Positions 24,275 through 32,778 of a stretch of 64,000 nt of DNA are shown here, piece after piece; the stretch's first letter is position 1; each line of letters begins with the position of its first letter. The stretch is taken from contig CAVUSI010000003.1 in assembly GCA_963744115.1 (NCBI GenBank), forward strand, positions 682,001-746,000. The letters are read 5' to 3'. A program made the position numbers and the translations under genes. The notes beneath the pieces are model-generated. The model saw only the letters and a program-made list of their open reading frames with translations. It made no database searches and had not been told where the DNA came from. The stretch comes from Chersky-267 sp963744115. Lineage in GTDB: Bacteria; Chloroflexota; Limnocylindria; Limnocylindrales; CSP1-4.

Positions 24275-25496
24275 TTACGCGCCTTCGCGCCTCCAGGCGA
24301 CCGACATCGACGCGCCGCCGGCGGCCGATTCGCCGACCCGCCAGCGGCCGTTGGTGGCCCGGACGATCGCGTCGGCGATCGACAGGCCGAGGCCCGAACC
24401 GCCGGCCGTGTCGGTCGCGCGGTGGAAGCGGTCGAAGATCCGGGGTCGTTCGGCCTCGGGGATCCCCGGTCCGGCGTCGTCGACGGTGAGCCGGATCCGA
24501 CCGCCGTCGGTCGTGACCGCGACGGTGACCTCGGTCCCGGGCGGGGCGTACTTGCAGGCGTTGTCGAGCAGGACGCCGAGGAGGCGGTCGAGCCAGTCCG
24601 CCGGCACCGCCACGGCATGGTCACCCGGCTGGACGTCGAGTCGGAGGGCGAGCTGGCGCGACTCGGCGACGATCCGGAACCGATCGACCGTGTCGGTCGC
24701 CAGGACACCCAGGTCGACCGGATCGACGTGGGCCGGCTCCCGCGTCGCGTCGAACCGGGCGAGCCAGAGCAGATCCTCGACGAGCCGGGCCATCCGCTTG
24801 CCCTCGACATCGATCTTGGTGAACGCCGAGCGATACCAGGTCGCGTCGCGGTCCTGGGCCAGGGCGAGACTCGGTGTGGGCCTCGATGACCGACAGGGGC
24901 GTGCGCAGCTCGTGCGAGGCGTCGGCGGTGAACTCGAGCTGCCGGATGCGCGCCTGCTCGATCGGGGCGGCGACCCGCCGGCCGATCGCCACCGCGCCGA
25001 GGAAGACGACGATCAACAGGATCGGCGCGATGACAAGCATCGCCAGGATGAGCGTCGTCCGAGCCTGGGTGACGGCGTCGGTCGTCTGACCGACCACCAC
25101 GTAGCCGTGCTCGGTCGGTGCGCCCATGATCCGGACCTCGGCGTCGCCGATCGTGACCGTGGTCGGGCCGGCCGACGACTGTTGATCGGCAGGCAGGGTC
25201 GCGTCGCTCGTGTTCGAGACGATCGAGCCGTCCGGCAGGACGGTCCAGACGAGCAGGGTCGGCCCGAACCGCGGGCCGCCCCGGGGCGCGTCGTAGCCGG
25301 GACCGGATGGAGGCGGCCCGTGCGAGATCTGGTCGAGGGACTGGTCGAGCCGGCGGTCGATGTCGCGGGTGAGGGCGCTGGTCACGATCGCCACGACGGC
25401 GACGCAGACCAGCAGGTAGGCCGCGGCGACGATGGCGGTCGTCGCGAGGGCGACCCGGATCGAGCTCGAGCGGACCTCCGACGGGGGAGCGTTCAC
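24275..25496 (-). CDS. Sensor histidine kinase (one frameshift)
   Basis: The repaired protein has an N-terminal membrane helix, an extracytoplasmic sensor of about 110 residues, and a second helix (LAMLVIAPILLIVVFLG). The kinase core follows: H-box SHELRTPLSVIE, N-box DNACKYAPPGTEV, G1 DAGPGIPEAE, F-box IFDRFHR and G2 GGSGLGLSIA. The frame breaks near 24865-24875, just after the H-box; removing one base rejoins it. The GTG start at 25496 overlaps the response-regulator stop (GTGA). The stimulus is unknown. It lies directly upstream of the envelope glycosyltransferase genes, hinting at cell-envelope control. Confidence 0.85.
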
Positions 25497-26161
25497 CCCT
25501 CGTCCAGCCGGTATCCGGCGCCGCGGACGGTGACGATCCGGACCCCGGCGCCGGGCAGCTTCGCCCTGAGGCGGCTGATCTGGACGTCGATCGCGTTCGA
25601 GCCGAGCGGATCGGTCTCGTCCTGCCAGGCGTGCTCCGCGATCGCCTTCCGCCCGACGACGGCGGGCGAGCGACGGATGAGCAGCTCGAGGATCTGGTAC
25701 TCGGTGGGCGTCAGGGCGAGCGGCCGATCGCCGACGGTGACCTCGCGGCGGACCGGGTCCAGGCTGATCCGGCCACGGGCGAGGACCGGGGCGTCGACCC
25801 CGCGCGGACGACGCTGGAGCGCTCGGACCCGGGCGAGCAGCTCGCCGAAGTCGAAGGGCTTGACGAGGTAGTCGTCGGCGCCGGCGTCGAGGCCCTGGAT
25901 CCGATCGGGCGGGGTGTCGCGGGCGGTCAGCATCAGCATCGCCGTCGGCTTGCCCTGACGGCGGGCCCAGCTGATGACATCGATGCCGGGCGCCCCGGGC
26001 ATCCGCCAGTCGATGATCGCGACGTCGTAGTCGTACCACTTGAGCTGGTCGATCGCGTCGTCGCCGCGCTCGACGGCATCGACGTTGTAGCCCTGGTCCT
26101 CGAGCCCGAGAACGAGCACGTCACGCAGGCCGGGGTCGTCTTCGGCGACGAGGATGCGCAT
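25493..26161 (-). CDS. OmpR/PhoB-family response regulator
   Basis: The 222-residue protein has a receiver domain with MRILVAEDDPG, phospho-acceptor Asp51 in AIIDWRMPG, Thr79 and Lys101 in YLVKPFD. A winged-helix DNA-binding domain follows, with LTPTEYQILELL, SNAIDVQISRLRAKL and VRGAGYRL. It is the transcription factor partner of the kinase encoded next. ATG 26161 gives the usual MRIL start; a GTG six codons upstream is possible. The 219 bases upstream, to the broken ATP-grasp gene, should contain the promoter but I found no clear motif. Confidence 0.93.
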   Translation of the reverse strand: MRILVAEDDPGLRDVLVLGLEDQGYNVDAVERGDDAIDQLKWYDYDVAIIDWRMPGAPGIDVISWARRQGKPTAMLMLTARDTPPDRIQGLDAGADDYLVKPFDFGELLARVRALQRRPRGVDAPVLARGRISLDPVRREVTVGDRPLALTPTEYQILELLIRRSPAVVGRKAIAEHAWQDETDPLGSNAIDVQISRLRAKLPGAGVRIVTVRGAGYRLDEG

Positions 26162-26380
26162 CGTCAGGGATTGTGACACCGCGAGTCGGAGCCGCCCGAC
26201 TGCGGGGAGGAGTTCACAGCCGGTGAACCGATCGACCTCGTGGAGGATCGAGGCGATCGGGCCCAGGAACGGATGCGACGGTCGGCTCGCGATGTCATGC
26301 CGTTAATCTGCGTCCGGCAACCTTTCGGTTCGATGAGCACGCATCAGAACCCGCCCGGCGCGGCCCGACATAATGGGGTC

Positions 26381-27600
26381 GTGGCGACCGCCCTGCCGAC
26401 CCCCCGTCTCCCCGTCCTGATCTTCGGCACGCACATCACCGCGCTCGGGGTCCTCCGCACGCTCGCGCAGCGGGGGATTCCAGAGCTAGGTCGTCGACGC
26501 GACGTCCAACATCATCGTCCGGTCGCGCTGGTATCGCCCGACCGAGCGCGACGCTTCCCGAGACGTCGGACAGCGATGCGCTCGCCGGCGTTCCTCGACT
26601 CGCTCGAGCTGCCCGCGAGCAGTGCTCATCCCGTGCAGCGACCAGTGGACCCTCGCCGTCGCCGGCCTTCCCGACGCGACCTCGCGGCGCTTCCCGGCGA
26701 GCATGCCGACCGGCGACGGCGGTCGAGCAGTTCGTCGGACAAGGACCGGTTCCGGAGCCCTCGTCGATCGGTCTCGGGATCCCACGTCCGCGGACCCGTG
26801 CCGCATCGGCGAGCTCGGCGGACCTCGTGACCGCGCCACGGACGACGAGCTGTCGAACGGGTTCCTCAAGCCGACCGAGTCGCACCGCCACAACCGACGG
26901 TTCGGCACGAAGGGCTTCTTCGTGCACTCGCGCGAGCGAGGCGGCCGACCTCGTCGACGAGGCGAACGCCGCCGGGATCACGTTCATGCTCCAGGAGTGG
27001 ATCCCGGGGAACATGTCGAAGACGTTCCTGATCGACGGCTTCGTCGACCGGCCACGGGACGATCAGTCTCGATGCTGGCTCGCCGTCGCGTGCGGATGGA
27101 TCCGCCCCGTGCTCGCCAACACCTCGTCCGGACGTGACGATCCCGCTGGCGGATGTCGAGCGCGTGCATCGCGCCGCTCCGCACGACTCCTCGCCGACGG
27201 TGGACTATCGCGGCATCTTCAACGTCGAGTTCAAGTTCGATGAACGCGATGGGCAGTTCAAGGTCATCGAGGTCAACCCGCGGCCGTTCTGGCTACGTCG
27301 GACACATCGCACGCGCCGGCGTGGACCTCCCGTGGATGAGCTACCTCGACGCGCAGGAGCTCCCGATCACCGCCGCCGCGGCCCTACCAGGTCGGCCGCT
27401 ACGGCCTGTACGAGATCCCGGACGCGGCCGCCGCTGCTCCGCGCCTGGAGCTCCGGTCGTCGGCCGGAGGGACCGGTCCTGGCGCCGTGGCTCCGCGGCG
27501 ACCACGTCGCTCTTCTGGTGGCGCGATCCGATGCCCGCGCGTCGCCGACGTGTCGCAGATCCGTCGGACGCAAGGTGACTCGTACGGTCGGTCGCTCACG
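26381..27600 (+). pseudogene. ATP-grasp carboxylate-amine ligase-like gene broken by many frameshifts
   Basis: Reading frames alternate along this stretch, yet together they spell an ATP-grasp enzyme. The N-terminus is LPVLIFGTHITALGVLRTLAQRGIP followed in another frame by VVDATSNIIVRSRWYRPTE. Then come VLIPCSDQWTLAVAGLP, GFLKPTESHRHN, AAGITFMLQEWIPGN, DYRGIFNVEFKFDERDG and FKVIEVNPRPFW. The last two are the metal- and ATP-binding core of the fold. I see roughly eight or more frame changes, the first repaired by deleting one base near 26489. GTG 26381 is the likely start and the end is approximate. Intact motifs suggest recent damage or sequence error. The substrate is unknown. Confidence 0.7.
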
Positions 27601-27674
27601 TCGAGCCAGGGCGCGCCTGCGTGGCGCGGCTCGGATGCCGAGCCGTGGCGGGTTTGCGGTCGACGCGGCTGCGG

Positions 27675-28673
27675 CTACTTGATGGCCAGCGGGTTCACCG
27701 GCGAACCGACGCCGCCGGTGATCGGCAGCGGCACGGCGGAGAAGAGGAACTCGTAGCGCCCGTCGCTGGCGCAGTCCTCGGCCAGCGCCTCGAGGTCGAA
27801 GATCTCGCCGACCAGCAGGCCCATGTGGACGATCAGGATGATGTGCAGCGGCTGGAAGACGTCCGGGGTCTGATTGGGCAGGACCTCGAGGCCCCAGGTG
27901 TCGCAGGCGACGCCCGCGAGCTCGCGCTCGAAGATCCACCCGGCGGCGTCGAGGGCGAGGCCCGGGGCCGACCCACCGGCGTAGGTCCCCCAGCTGCCGG
28001 CATCCCGGCACTGCGCCATCTGGCCGGTCCGGACCAGGACGATGTCGCCGCGACCGACGGTCACGCCCTGGTCGCGGGCGCACGCCTCGAGATCCTCGGC
28101 ATGGATCTGGTCACCTGGTTCGAGCCACGGACGGCCGCGATGGCGGGCGACGTCCAACAAGACGCCCCGGCCGACGACGCGGTCGCGAGCGTTGGTGATG
28201 TCGTTCTGCAGCGCGCCCTTGCTCCCGACGACCGTGGCGTCGTAGCCGTTGTAGATCCGGCCATCGAAGACGATGTGGGCCAGCGAATCCCACTGGGTCC
28301 CGGACTGGAGGGGCAGGATCAGCAGGTCGTCCGTGCCGCGGATCCACCGATCGCGCCCGCCGTAGAAGTCGCGGACGGTCGTTCCGGTCACGGCCCCGTT
28401 GCCGTCGCGGATCATGAGGTGGATCGGGTTGAAGCGGCCGAAGCCTCCGGTCTGCGGACCGTTCTCGTCGAGTGGGATCGACAGCGAGAAGACCCGCCCG
28501 GTGCGGACGAGTCCCGAGGCGGCCACGACGTCGCTCGGGCGAATGTGGTTCAGCGTCCCGAGCTCGTCGTCGGGTCCCCAGCGGCCCCAGTTGGAGTAGC
28601 GCTCGGCCAGCTGTCGGACCGTGTCGACCCCGGGGATCTCCGGGATCTCGATGTCCGGCGAGGTGATCGTCAT
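27675..28673 (-). CDS. Cyclase-family (kynurenine-formamidase-like) metal-dependent hydrolase
   Basis: The 332-residue protein belongs to the cyclase family (PF04199). It has a GPDDELGTLNHI N-terminal motif, the metal-site region QSGTQWDSLAHI (a His/Asp-containing variant of the HxGTHxD motif), a RGVLLDVARH strand, GDIVLVRTG and a conserved GLEVLPNQ region near the end. Members hydrolyse amides, esters or lactones. Its ATG overlaps the TPP-enzyme stop by four bases, so the two act together, perhaps hydrolysing the product of a C-C bond cleavage. The substrate is unknown. Confidence 0.88.
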   Translation of the reverse strand: MTITSPDIEIPEIPGVDTVRQLAERYSNWGRWGPDDELGTLNHIRPSDVVAASGLVRTGRVFSLSIPLDENGPQTGGFGRFNPIHLMIRDGNGAVTGTTVRDFYGGRDRWIRGTDDLLILPLQSGTQWDSLAHIVFDGRIYNGYDATVVGSKGALQNDITNARDRVVGRGVLLDVARHRGRPWLEPGDQIHAEDLEACARDQGVTVGRGDIVLVRTGQMAQCRDAGSWGTYAGGSAPGLALDAAGWIFERELAGVACDTWGLEVLPNQTPDVFQPLHIILIVHMGLLVGEIFDLEALAEDCASDGRYEFLFSAVPLPITGGVGSPVNPLAIK

Positions 28674-30346
28674 AGCTCGCGGACGCGCACGCGGTCGTAA
28701 CGGGTCACCGGGGCGATCGCGTCACGGTCGATGACGGCGTCGATGATCGTCGGGCCCCGTCGCTCGAGGCCGACGGCGAGCGCCTGGCTGAACTCGGCGA
28801 TGTTGGTCACCCGGAAGCCCTGGGCGCCGAAGGAGCGCGCGACCAGGCCGTAGTCCACGTCGAGGAAGTCGTTGACCTCGTTGACCACCTTGCCGTAGAG
28901 CAGGTCCTGGACGTGTCGCTCGAACGCCAGCGTCTGGTTGTTGAGCACGATCACGATGACCGGCAGCCGCAGACGGAGGGCCGTCTCGATGTCGCCGATG
29001 TGGTAGCCGAACCCGCCGTCACCCGTGACGCAGATCACCTGCTTGTCGGGGACCGCGAGCTGGGCCCCGAGCGACGCTGGGAACGCCCAGCCGAGGGACC
29101 CATCGGCGCGAAGGAAGTGACGCCCGGCGGTCCTCATCTCGGCGAGCGCGCCGGCCCACGCCGCGGCGTAGCCGGTATCGGCCACGAGCACCGCATCGCT
29201 GGACATCCGCGCCTCGACCTCGGCCATCACGGCCTCGGGACGCATCGGGCCGCCGTCGTTTCCCCCATTCGCGGCCGCGGCTGCCCGGCGCTCACGCCAC
29301 GCGCTCCGCTCCTGAGCCAGCGCGGCGACGTGCGCGGACGATCCGACCGATGGGAGGACCTCAGCCCGACCGCACGCGTCGAGCAGGGCCTCGAGGAAGG
29401 CGCGGGCGTCCGCGACCAGGCCGATGGCGGTCGGGAAGTTCAGCCCGATGACGTCCGGATCGACGCTCACATGGATGAGCTGGGCGTCCGGGCTGATGAG
29501 CCGGTACGAGTCGGTGACGAGGCCGCCGAGCTGGGTCCCGATGGCCAGGATCACGTCGGCGTCGCGGAGGGCGGCATTGGCGTAGTTGCGCGAGTAGCGC
29601 CCGACGCTGCCGAGCGCGAGCTCATGCGTCTCGGCGATGCTGCCCTTGCCCGCGCTGCTCGTGACGACCGGGATGGCGAGCGCTTCCGCCAGCCTCTGAA
29701 GGGCGTCGTAGGCGCCGGACTGGTGGATGCCGTTCCCGGCGAGGATGATCGGCCGGGCCGCGCCGCTCAGGATCCGGACCACGGCGTCGGCGTCCGCGCC
29801 GGTCGGGGCTGGGCGCGCGAGCGGCATCTCCATCGGGCGGTCGGGCGTCGCCGGCGCGCGGTAGTCCGCGATGTCGATCTCGAACAGGTCGCCCGGGATC
29901 CCGAGGTAGACGGGACCCGGCGCACCGCTGATCGCGCGTCGCGCCGCCTCGCGCACGAGCCGCGGGACCTGCGTCGGGACGGACGCCTCGACCCCCCACT
30001 TGGTCACCGAGGCGAACAGCGAGGGCTGGTCGAGCTCCTGGTATTCCTTGCGGGTCCGCTCGGTCCGGCGCATCGCGGACGTCAGGGCGACGACCGGGCT
30101 CCCGGACCAGAACGGCTCGGCCATGGCGCCGGCCACGTTGGCCGCCCCGGGGCCGTAGGCGCCGTAGACGAACGCCGGCCGGCCCCGCAGTCGAGCGTAG
30201 GCATCGGCCATGTAGACCGCCGTGGCCTCGCTCCGGGTCAGGATCTGCCGGATGCCGATCGACTCCAGCGCGATCCACAGCTTGTTGTCACGACCCGTCA
30301 TCAGGAAGAACTGCTCGACCCCGAGGGCTTGGAGTTCCAGCGCCAC
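28670..30346 (-). CDS. Thiamine-diphosphate-dependent enzyme (acetolactate synthase-like)
   Basis: The 558 residues from GTG 30346 contain the three ThDP-enzyme domains. The N-terminal Pyr domain has the catalytic Glu in TRSEATAVYMADAYAR; the central domain carries RPIILAGNGIHQSG; the PP domain has the metal motif GDGGFGYHIGDIETALRLRLPVIVIVLNN. This is an acetolactate synthase/benzoylformate decarboxylase relative of unknown substrate. The frame stays open upstream with an Ala/Pro/Thr-rich stretch. A GAGGAG site at 30462-30467 sits seven bases before an ATC at 30454, and a promoter lies just beyond, so translation may begin near 30454 (594 residues). No ribosome site precedes GTG 30346. Confidence 0.88.
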   Translation of the reverse strand: MALELQALGVEQFFLMTGRDNKLWIALESIGIRQILTRSEATAVYMADAYARLRGRPAFVYGAYGPGAANVAGAMAEPFWSGSPVVALTSAMRRTERTRKEYQELDQPSLFASVTKWGVEASVPTQVPRLVREAARRAISGAPGPVYLGIPGDLFEIDIADYRAPATPDRPMEMPLARPAPTGADADAVVRILSGAARPIILAGNGIHQSGAYDALQRLAEALAIPVVTSSAGKGSIAETHELALGSVGRYSRNYANAALRDADVILAIGTQLGGLVTDSYRLISPDAQLIHVSVDPDVIGLNFPTAIGLVADARAFLEALLDACGRAEVLPSVGSSAHVAALAQERSAWRERRAAAAANGGNDGGPMRPEAVMAEVEARMSSDAVLVADTGYAAAWAGALAEMRTAGRHFLRADGSLGWAFPASLGAQLAVPDKQVICVTGDGGFGYHIGDIETALRLRLPVIVIVLNNQTLAFERHVQDLLYGKVVNEVNDFLDVDYGLVARSFGAQGFRVTNIAEFSQALAVGLERRGPTIIDAVIDRDAIAPVTRYDRVRVREL

Positions 30347-30483
30347 GGCCGTCGCGGCCGTCGTGACGCTGCCCGCGGCGGAGGAAGCCGGCGCCGCTGC
30401 CGGGGCGGAGGGGGCCGTCGGTACGGCAAGATCGGTGGCAGCTGGCGTGACGATGACTGGTCTCCTCGATTCCGGGGTGGAGC

Positions 30484-30515
30484 CCTATACAGCGGTACCG
30501 GATGGCCCCTGTCAA
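30484..30515 (-). promoter_or_regulatory. Sigma70-type promoter for the TPP-enzyme/cyclase operon
   Basis: On the minus strand a perfect TTGACA (30510-30515) is followed after 18 bases by TGTATA (30486-30491), overlapping TATAGG (30484-30489). Transcription would start about 30477, leaving a short leader with a GAGGAG ribosome site at 30462-30467. This position fits a translation start near 30454 better than at 30346. Confidence 0.55.
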
Positions 30516-30646
30516 TGGTCCTGGGGTTAACGGGCGATAGTCCCGTTGCACCCCCGCAACAAGGACCGTCGGACGGCACCGGATCGGCGTCCCGACCGAT
30601 CGGACTGGCGCTACCCTCTGGTCCGGAGAGCGCAGCGGAGGACCTC

Positions 30647-31636
30647 ATGGACGTCGAGATCGGGCGCGATCGATACGAGGTGGTCGACGGCTTCTTCAGG
30701 CGTCCCCGCGGCTGGACCTTCGTCGAAGTCGCCGACGTCGGTGTCGATGGCGACGACAACGTCTTCGTGTTCTGTCGCGGAACCCATCCTGTGATGATCT
30801 TCGACAAGGAAGGTCGGTTCCTGGACGCCTGGGGTGAGATGGGTGGCGAGAATTACTTCACGTTCCCCCATGGGCTCAGCGTCGGGCGGGACGGCTTCGT
30901 CTACACGGCCGATAGCCGCGACCACTCGGTGCGGAAGTGGACTCGCGACGGCAAGCCCGTTCTGACTCTCGGCAGCCCCCACCAGAACGCACCGGCGTTC
31001 AGCGGGACGCCGTTCAACCGGCCGACCCACGCCACGGTCGCGTCGAACGGCGACATCTATGTCAGCGACGGCTACGGCAACGCGCGGATCCACTGCTTCA
31101 GCTCGCAGGGCGAGCGCAAGTTCTCGTGGGGCGCACCGGGCAGCGGCCCAGGCGAGTTCAACACGGTGCATAGCGTCTTCATCGACCATGACGACAACGA
31201 CACCCTGTATGCCGCCGACCGCTACAACAACCGGGTCCAGTTCTTCACGCCAACCGGCGAGTTCATCGGCCAGTGGGGCGATCTCCGCTTGCCGCAGAGC
31301 GTGCGGAAGGGTCCTGACGGGTCGTTCTATGTCGCCGAGCTGTCGCACCGAGTCACGGTCCTTGACCGAGAGGGCACGGTCCTGGCGCGATGGGGCGACG
31401 GGGTCGAGGTCGATGAGGCGGAAGTGGGCGGGGTCGCGCTGGCCCTGCCGAACGCCCCGTCACGAAAACCGATGGTCCGGGGTCGGGTCCAGAACGACCC
31501 GGGCCCGGGTCTCTTCTGCGCACCCCACGGTATCGCCGTCGACTCGGAGGGCAGCTTCTACGTCGCCGAGTCGTCGGAGTCATGGATCGGACTGGATCGG
31601 GGCAGCCGAAGCATCCAGAAGTTCGTCCGCAGGTGA
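30647..31636 (+). CDS. NHL-repeat beta-propeller protein (peptidylglycine lyase-like)
   Basis: The 329-residue protein is made of NHL repeats, with the blade pattern VDGDDNVFVFCRGTHPVMIFDKEGRF and later FPHGLSVGRDGFVYTADSRDHSV, FNTVHSVFIDH and CAPHGIAVDSEGSFYVAES. It should fold as a six-bladed propeller, like the peptidyl-alpha-hydroxyglycine lyase domain. There is no signal peptide, so it is probably cytoplasmic. ATG 30647 has GGAGG upstream. It is divergent from the TPP-enzyme operon across about 190-300 bases. Similar NHL proteins occur beside catabolic genes in soil bacteria, but its activity is unknown. Confidence 0.83.
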   Translation: MDVEIGRDRYEVVDGFFRRPRGWTFVEVADVGVDGDDNVFVFCRGTHPVMIFDKEGRFLDAWGEMGGENYFTFPHGLSVGRDGFVYTADSRDHSVRKWTRDGKPVLTLGSPHQNAPAFSGTPFNRPTHATVASNGDIYVSDGYGNARIHCFSSQGERKFSWGAPGSGPGEFNTVHSVFIDHDDNDTLYAADRYNNRVQFFTPTGEFIGQWGDLRLPQSVRKGPDGSFYVAELSHRVTVLDREGTVLARWGDGVEVDEAEVGGVALALPNAPSRKPMVRGRVQNDPGPGLFCAPHGIAVDSEGSFYVAESSESWIGLDRGSRSIQKFVRR

Positions 31637-31699
31637 TCGACGGATCCGGCAACGGATCGAGCGCCGACGTCGGGGCTTGACGGCCCATCCTTGAACCTG

Positions 31700-31721
31700 C
31701 TACCTTGGTTGGGCAAGGTAG
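31700..31721. promoter_or_regulatory. Palindromic operator upstream of the PadR gene
   Basis: A perfect 8-base inverted repeat, CTACCTTG (31700-31707) and CAAGGTAG (31714-31721), is separated by six bases. It lies 15 bases upstream of the PadR start codon, over the expected promoter (TAGTAT at 31719-31724 is -10-like). The position fits autorepression by the PadR protein, typical of the family; binding itself is inferred. Confidence 0.65.
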
Positions 31722-31736
31722 TATGGCAAGGAACAG

Positions 31737-32057
31737 ATGGATCCGTCGAAGCTCAGCCCGCTCCGCAAGGGCCTCCTCGAGTTCTTGATCCTCGACATCG
31801 TCTCGACCGGCGATGTCTACGTCGCGGACATCCTGGGGCGCCTCGGCAAGACCGACTTCACGACCCGTGAGGGCACCCTCTATCCGCTGCTCAGCAAGAT
31901 GCGGAGCGAGGGCCTGCTCGACTACGACTGGCGCGAGTCGGCCGCGGGACCGCCGCGCAAGTACTACCGCCTGACCGGTCTCGGACGGGAGCACCTCGCC
32001 GAGTTCCGAGCCTACTGGGCGTCCCTGACCTCACTCATCGACGAATTGGGAAGGTGA
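31737..32057 (+). CDS. PadR-family transcriptional regulator
   Basis: The 106-residue protein is a short PadR winged helix: LRKGLLEFLILDIV, then recognition-helix region TREGTLYPLLSKMRSEGLLDYDW, then wing RKYYRLTGLG and a C-terminal dimerisation helix. ATG 31737 has AAGGA five bases upstream. It is followed after three bases by the PspC-domain gene, the usual two-gene arrangement in which PadR controls a small membrane protein. A palindromic operator lies directly upstream, so autoregulation is likely. Confidence 0.93.
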   Translation: MDPSKLSPLRKGLLEFLILDIVSTGDVYVADILGRLGKTDFTTREGTLYPLLSKMRSEGLLDYDWRESAAGPPRKYYRLTGLGREHLAEFRAYWASLTSLIDELGR

Positions 32058-32060
32058 ACC

Positions 32061-32561
32061 ATGGACAAGACGATCGTCATCAGCCTCAACGGGCAGCCAC
32101 GCCAGTACCGCCTCGAGCAGGCCGCCTACGACCGGCTGCAGCGATACCTCGACCGCGCCTCTTCGCGCCTGCAGGACGATCCCGATCGGGCGGAGGTCCT
32201 GGGTGACCTCGAGCGGTCGGTCGGCGACAAGCTCGAGGTCGTGCTGGGATCGGGCGATCGCCTCGTCACGGCGGCCGACATCGACGGCATCCTCGAGGAG
32301 ATCGGCGCGGTCGACACCGGTCGCGAGCCGGCAGCCGACGAGGCGGCTCCGGAGCCCCGGCCTCGTCGCCTCCGGCGGATCCGCCAGGGCCAGCAGATCG
32401 CCGGCGTGTGCACCGGCCTCTCTGCCTATGCCGACATCCGGGTCGACTGGGTGCGCACCCTGTTCGTCCTCGGGGCGCTCGTCACGGGCGGCCTCATCGG
32501 GCTGGTCTACATCGCGCTCGCGTTCATCCTGCCGGTGACCGCGACGCGCGACGACGCCTGA
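32061..32561 (+). CDS. PspC-domain membrane protein with N-terminal helical domain
   Basis: The 166-residue protein starts with a helical region of about 90 residues (LEQAAYDRLQRYLDRA, VLGDLERSVGDKLEVVL) that resembles the permuted-papain/HAAS-like domain often joined to PspC. After an acidic linker and an Arg-rich patch comes a PspC domain: IAGVCTGLSAYADIRVDWVR, then a membrane segment. PspC proteins respond to envelope stress. It is co-transcribed with the PadR repressor three bases upstream. Confidence 0.9.
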   Translation: MDKTIVISLNGQPRQYRLEQAAYDRLQRYLDRASSRLQDDPDRAEVLGDLERSVGDKLEVVLGSGDRLVTAADIDGILEEIGAVDTGREPAADEAAPEPRPRRLRRIRQGQQIAGVCTGLSAYADIRVDWVRTLFVLGALVTGGLIGLVYIALAFILPVTATRDDA

Positions 32562-32684
32562 CGGCGCGCCAAGAGGTCCTGCGTTGTGCGGCGCCGACCC
32601 GATCGCTCGTCCATCCATGGCCCCGAGCGCCTCGGTCGACCGAGCCAGGTCCTCCTGGTCGTCGATTATCATGGGCAGCGCCGG

Positions 32685-32760
32685 GCGGGAGTAGCTCAGT
32701 CGGTAGAGCGTCAGCCTTCCAAGCTGAATGTCGCGAGTTCGAACCTCGTCTCCCGCTCCA
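32685..32760 (+). tRNA. tRNA-Gly (anticodon TCC)
   Basis: The sequence folds as a full cloverleaf. The acceptor stem GCGGGAG pairs with CTCCCGC, the D-arm has GCTC/GAGC, the anticodon stem TCAGC/GCTGA holds the loop CTTCCAA, and the T-arm is GCGAG-TTCGAAC-CTCGT. The anticodon TCC reads GGA/GGN glycine codons. The discriminator is T and CCA is encoded at 32758-32760. It lies between the PspC gene and the TMEM175 gene. Confidence 0.97.
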
Positions 32761-32778
32761 GATACTGCCGTCCGGGCA

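Noticed and set aside
28913..30646. Long N-terminal extension of the NHL gene
   Set aside because: It mirrors the TPP-enzyme gene on the other strand; the real start is ATG 30647 with its own ribosome site.
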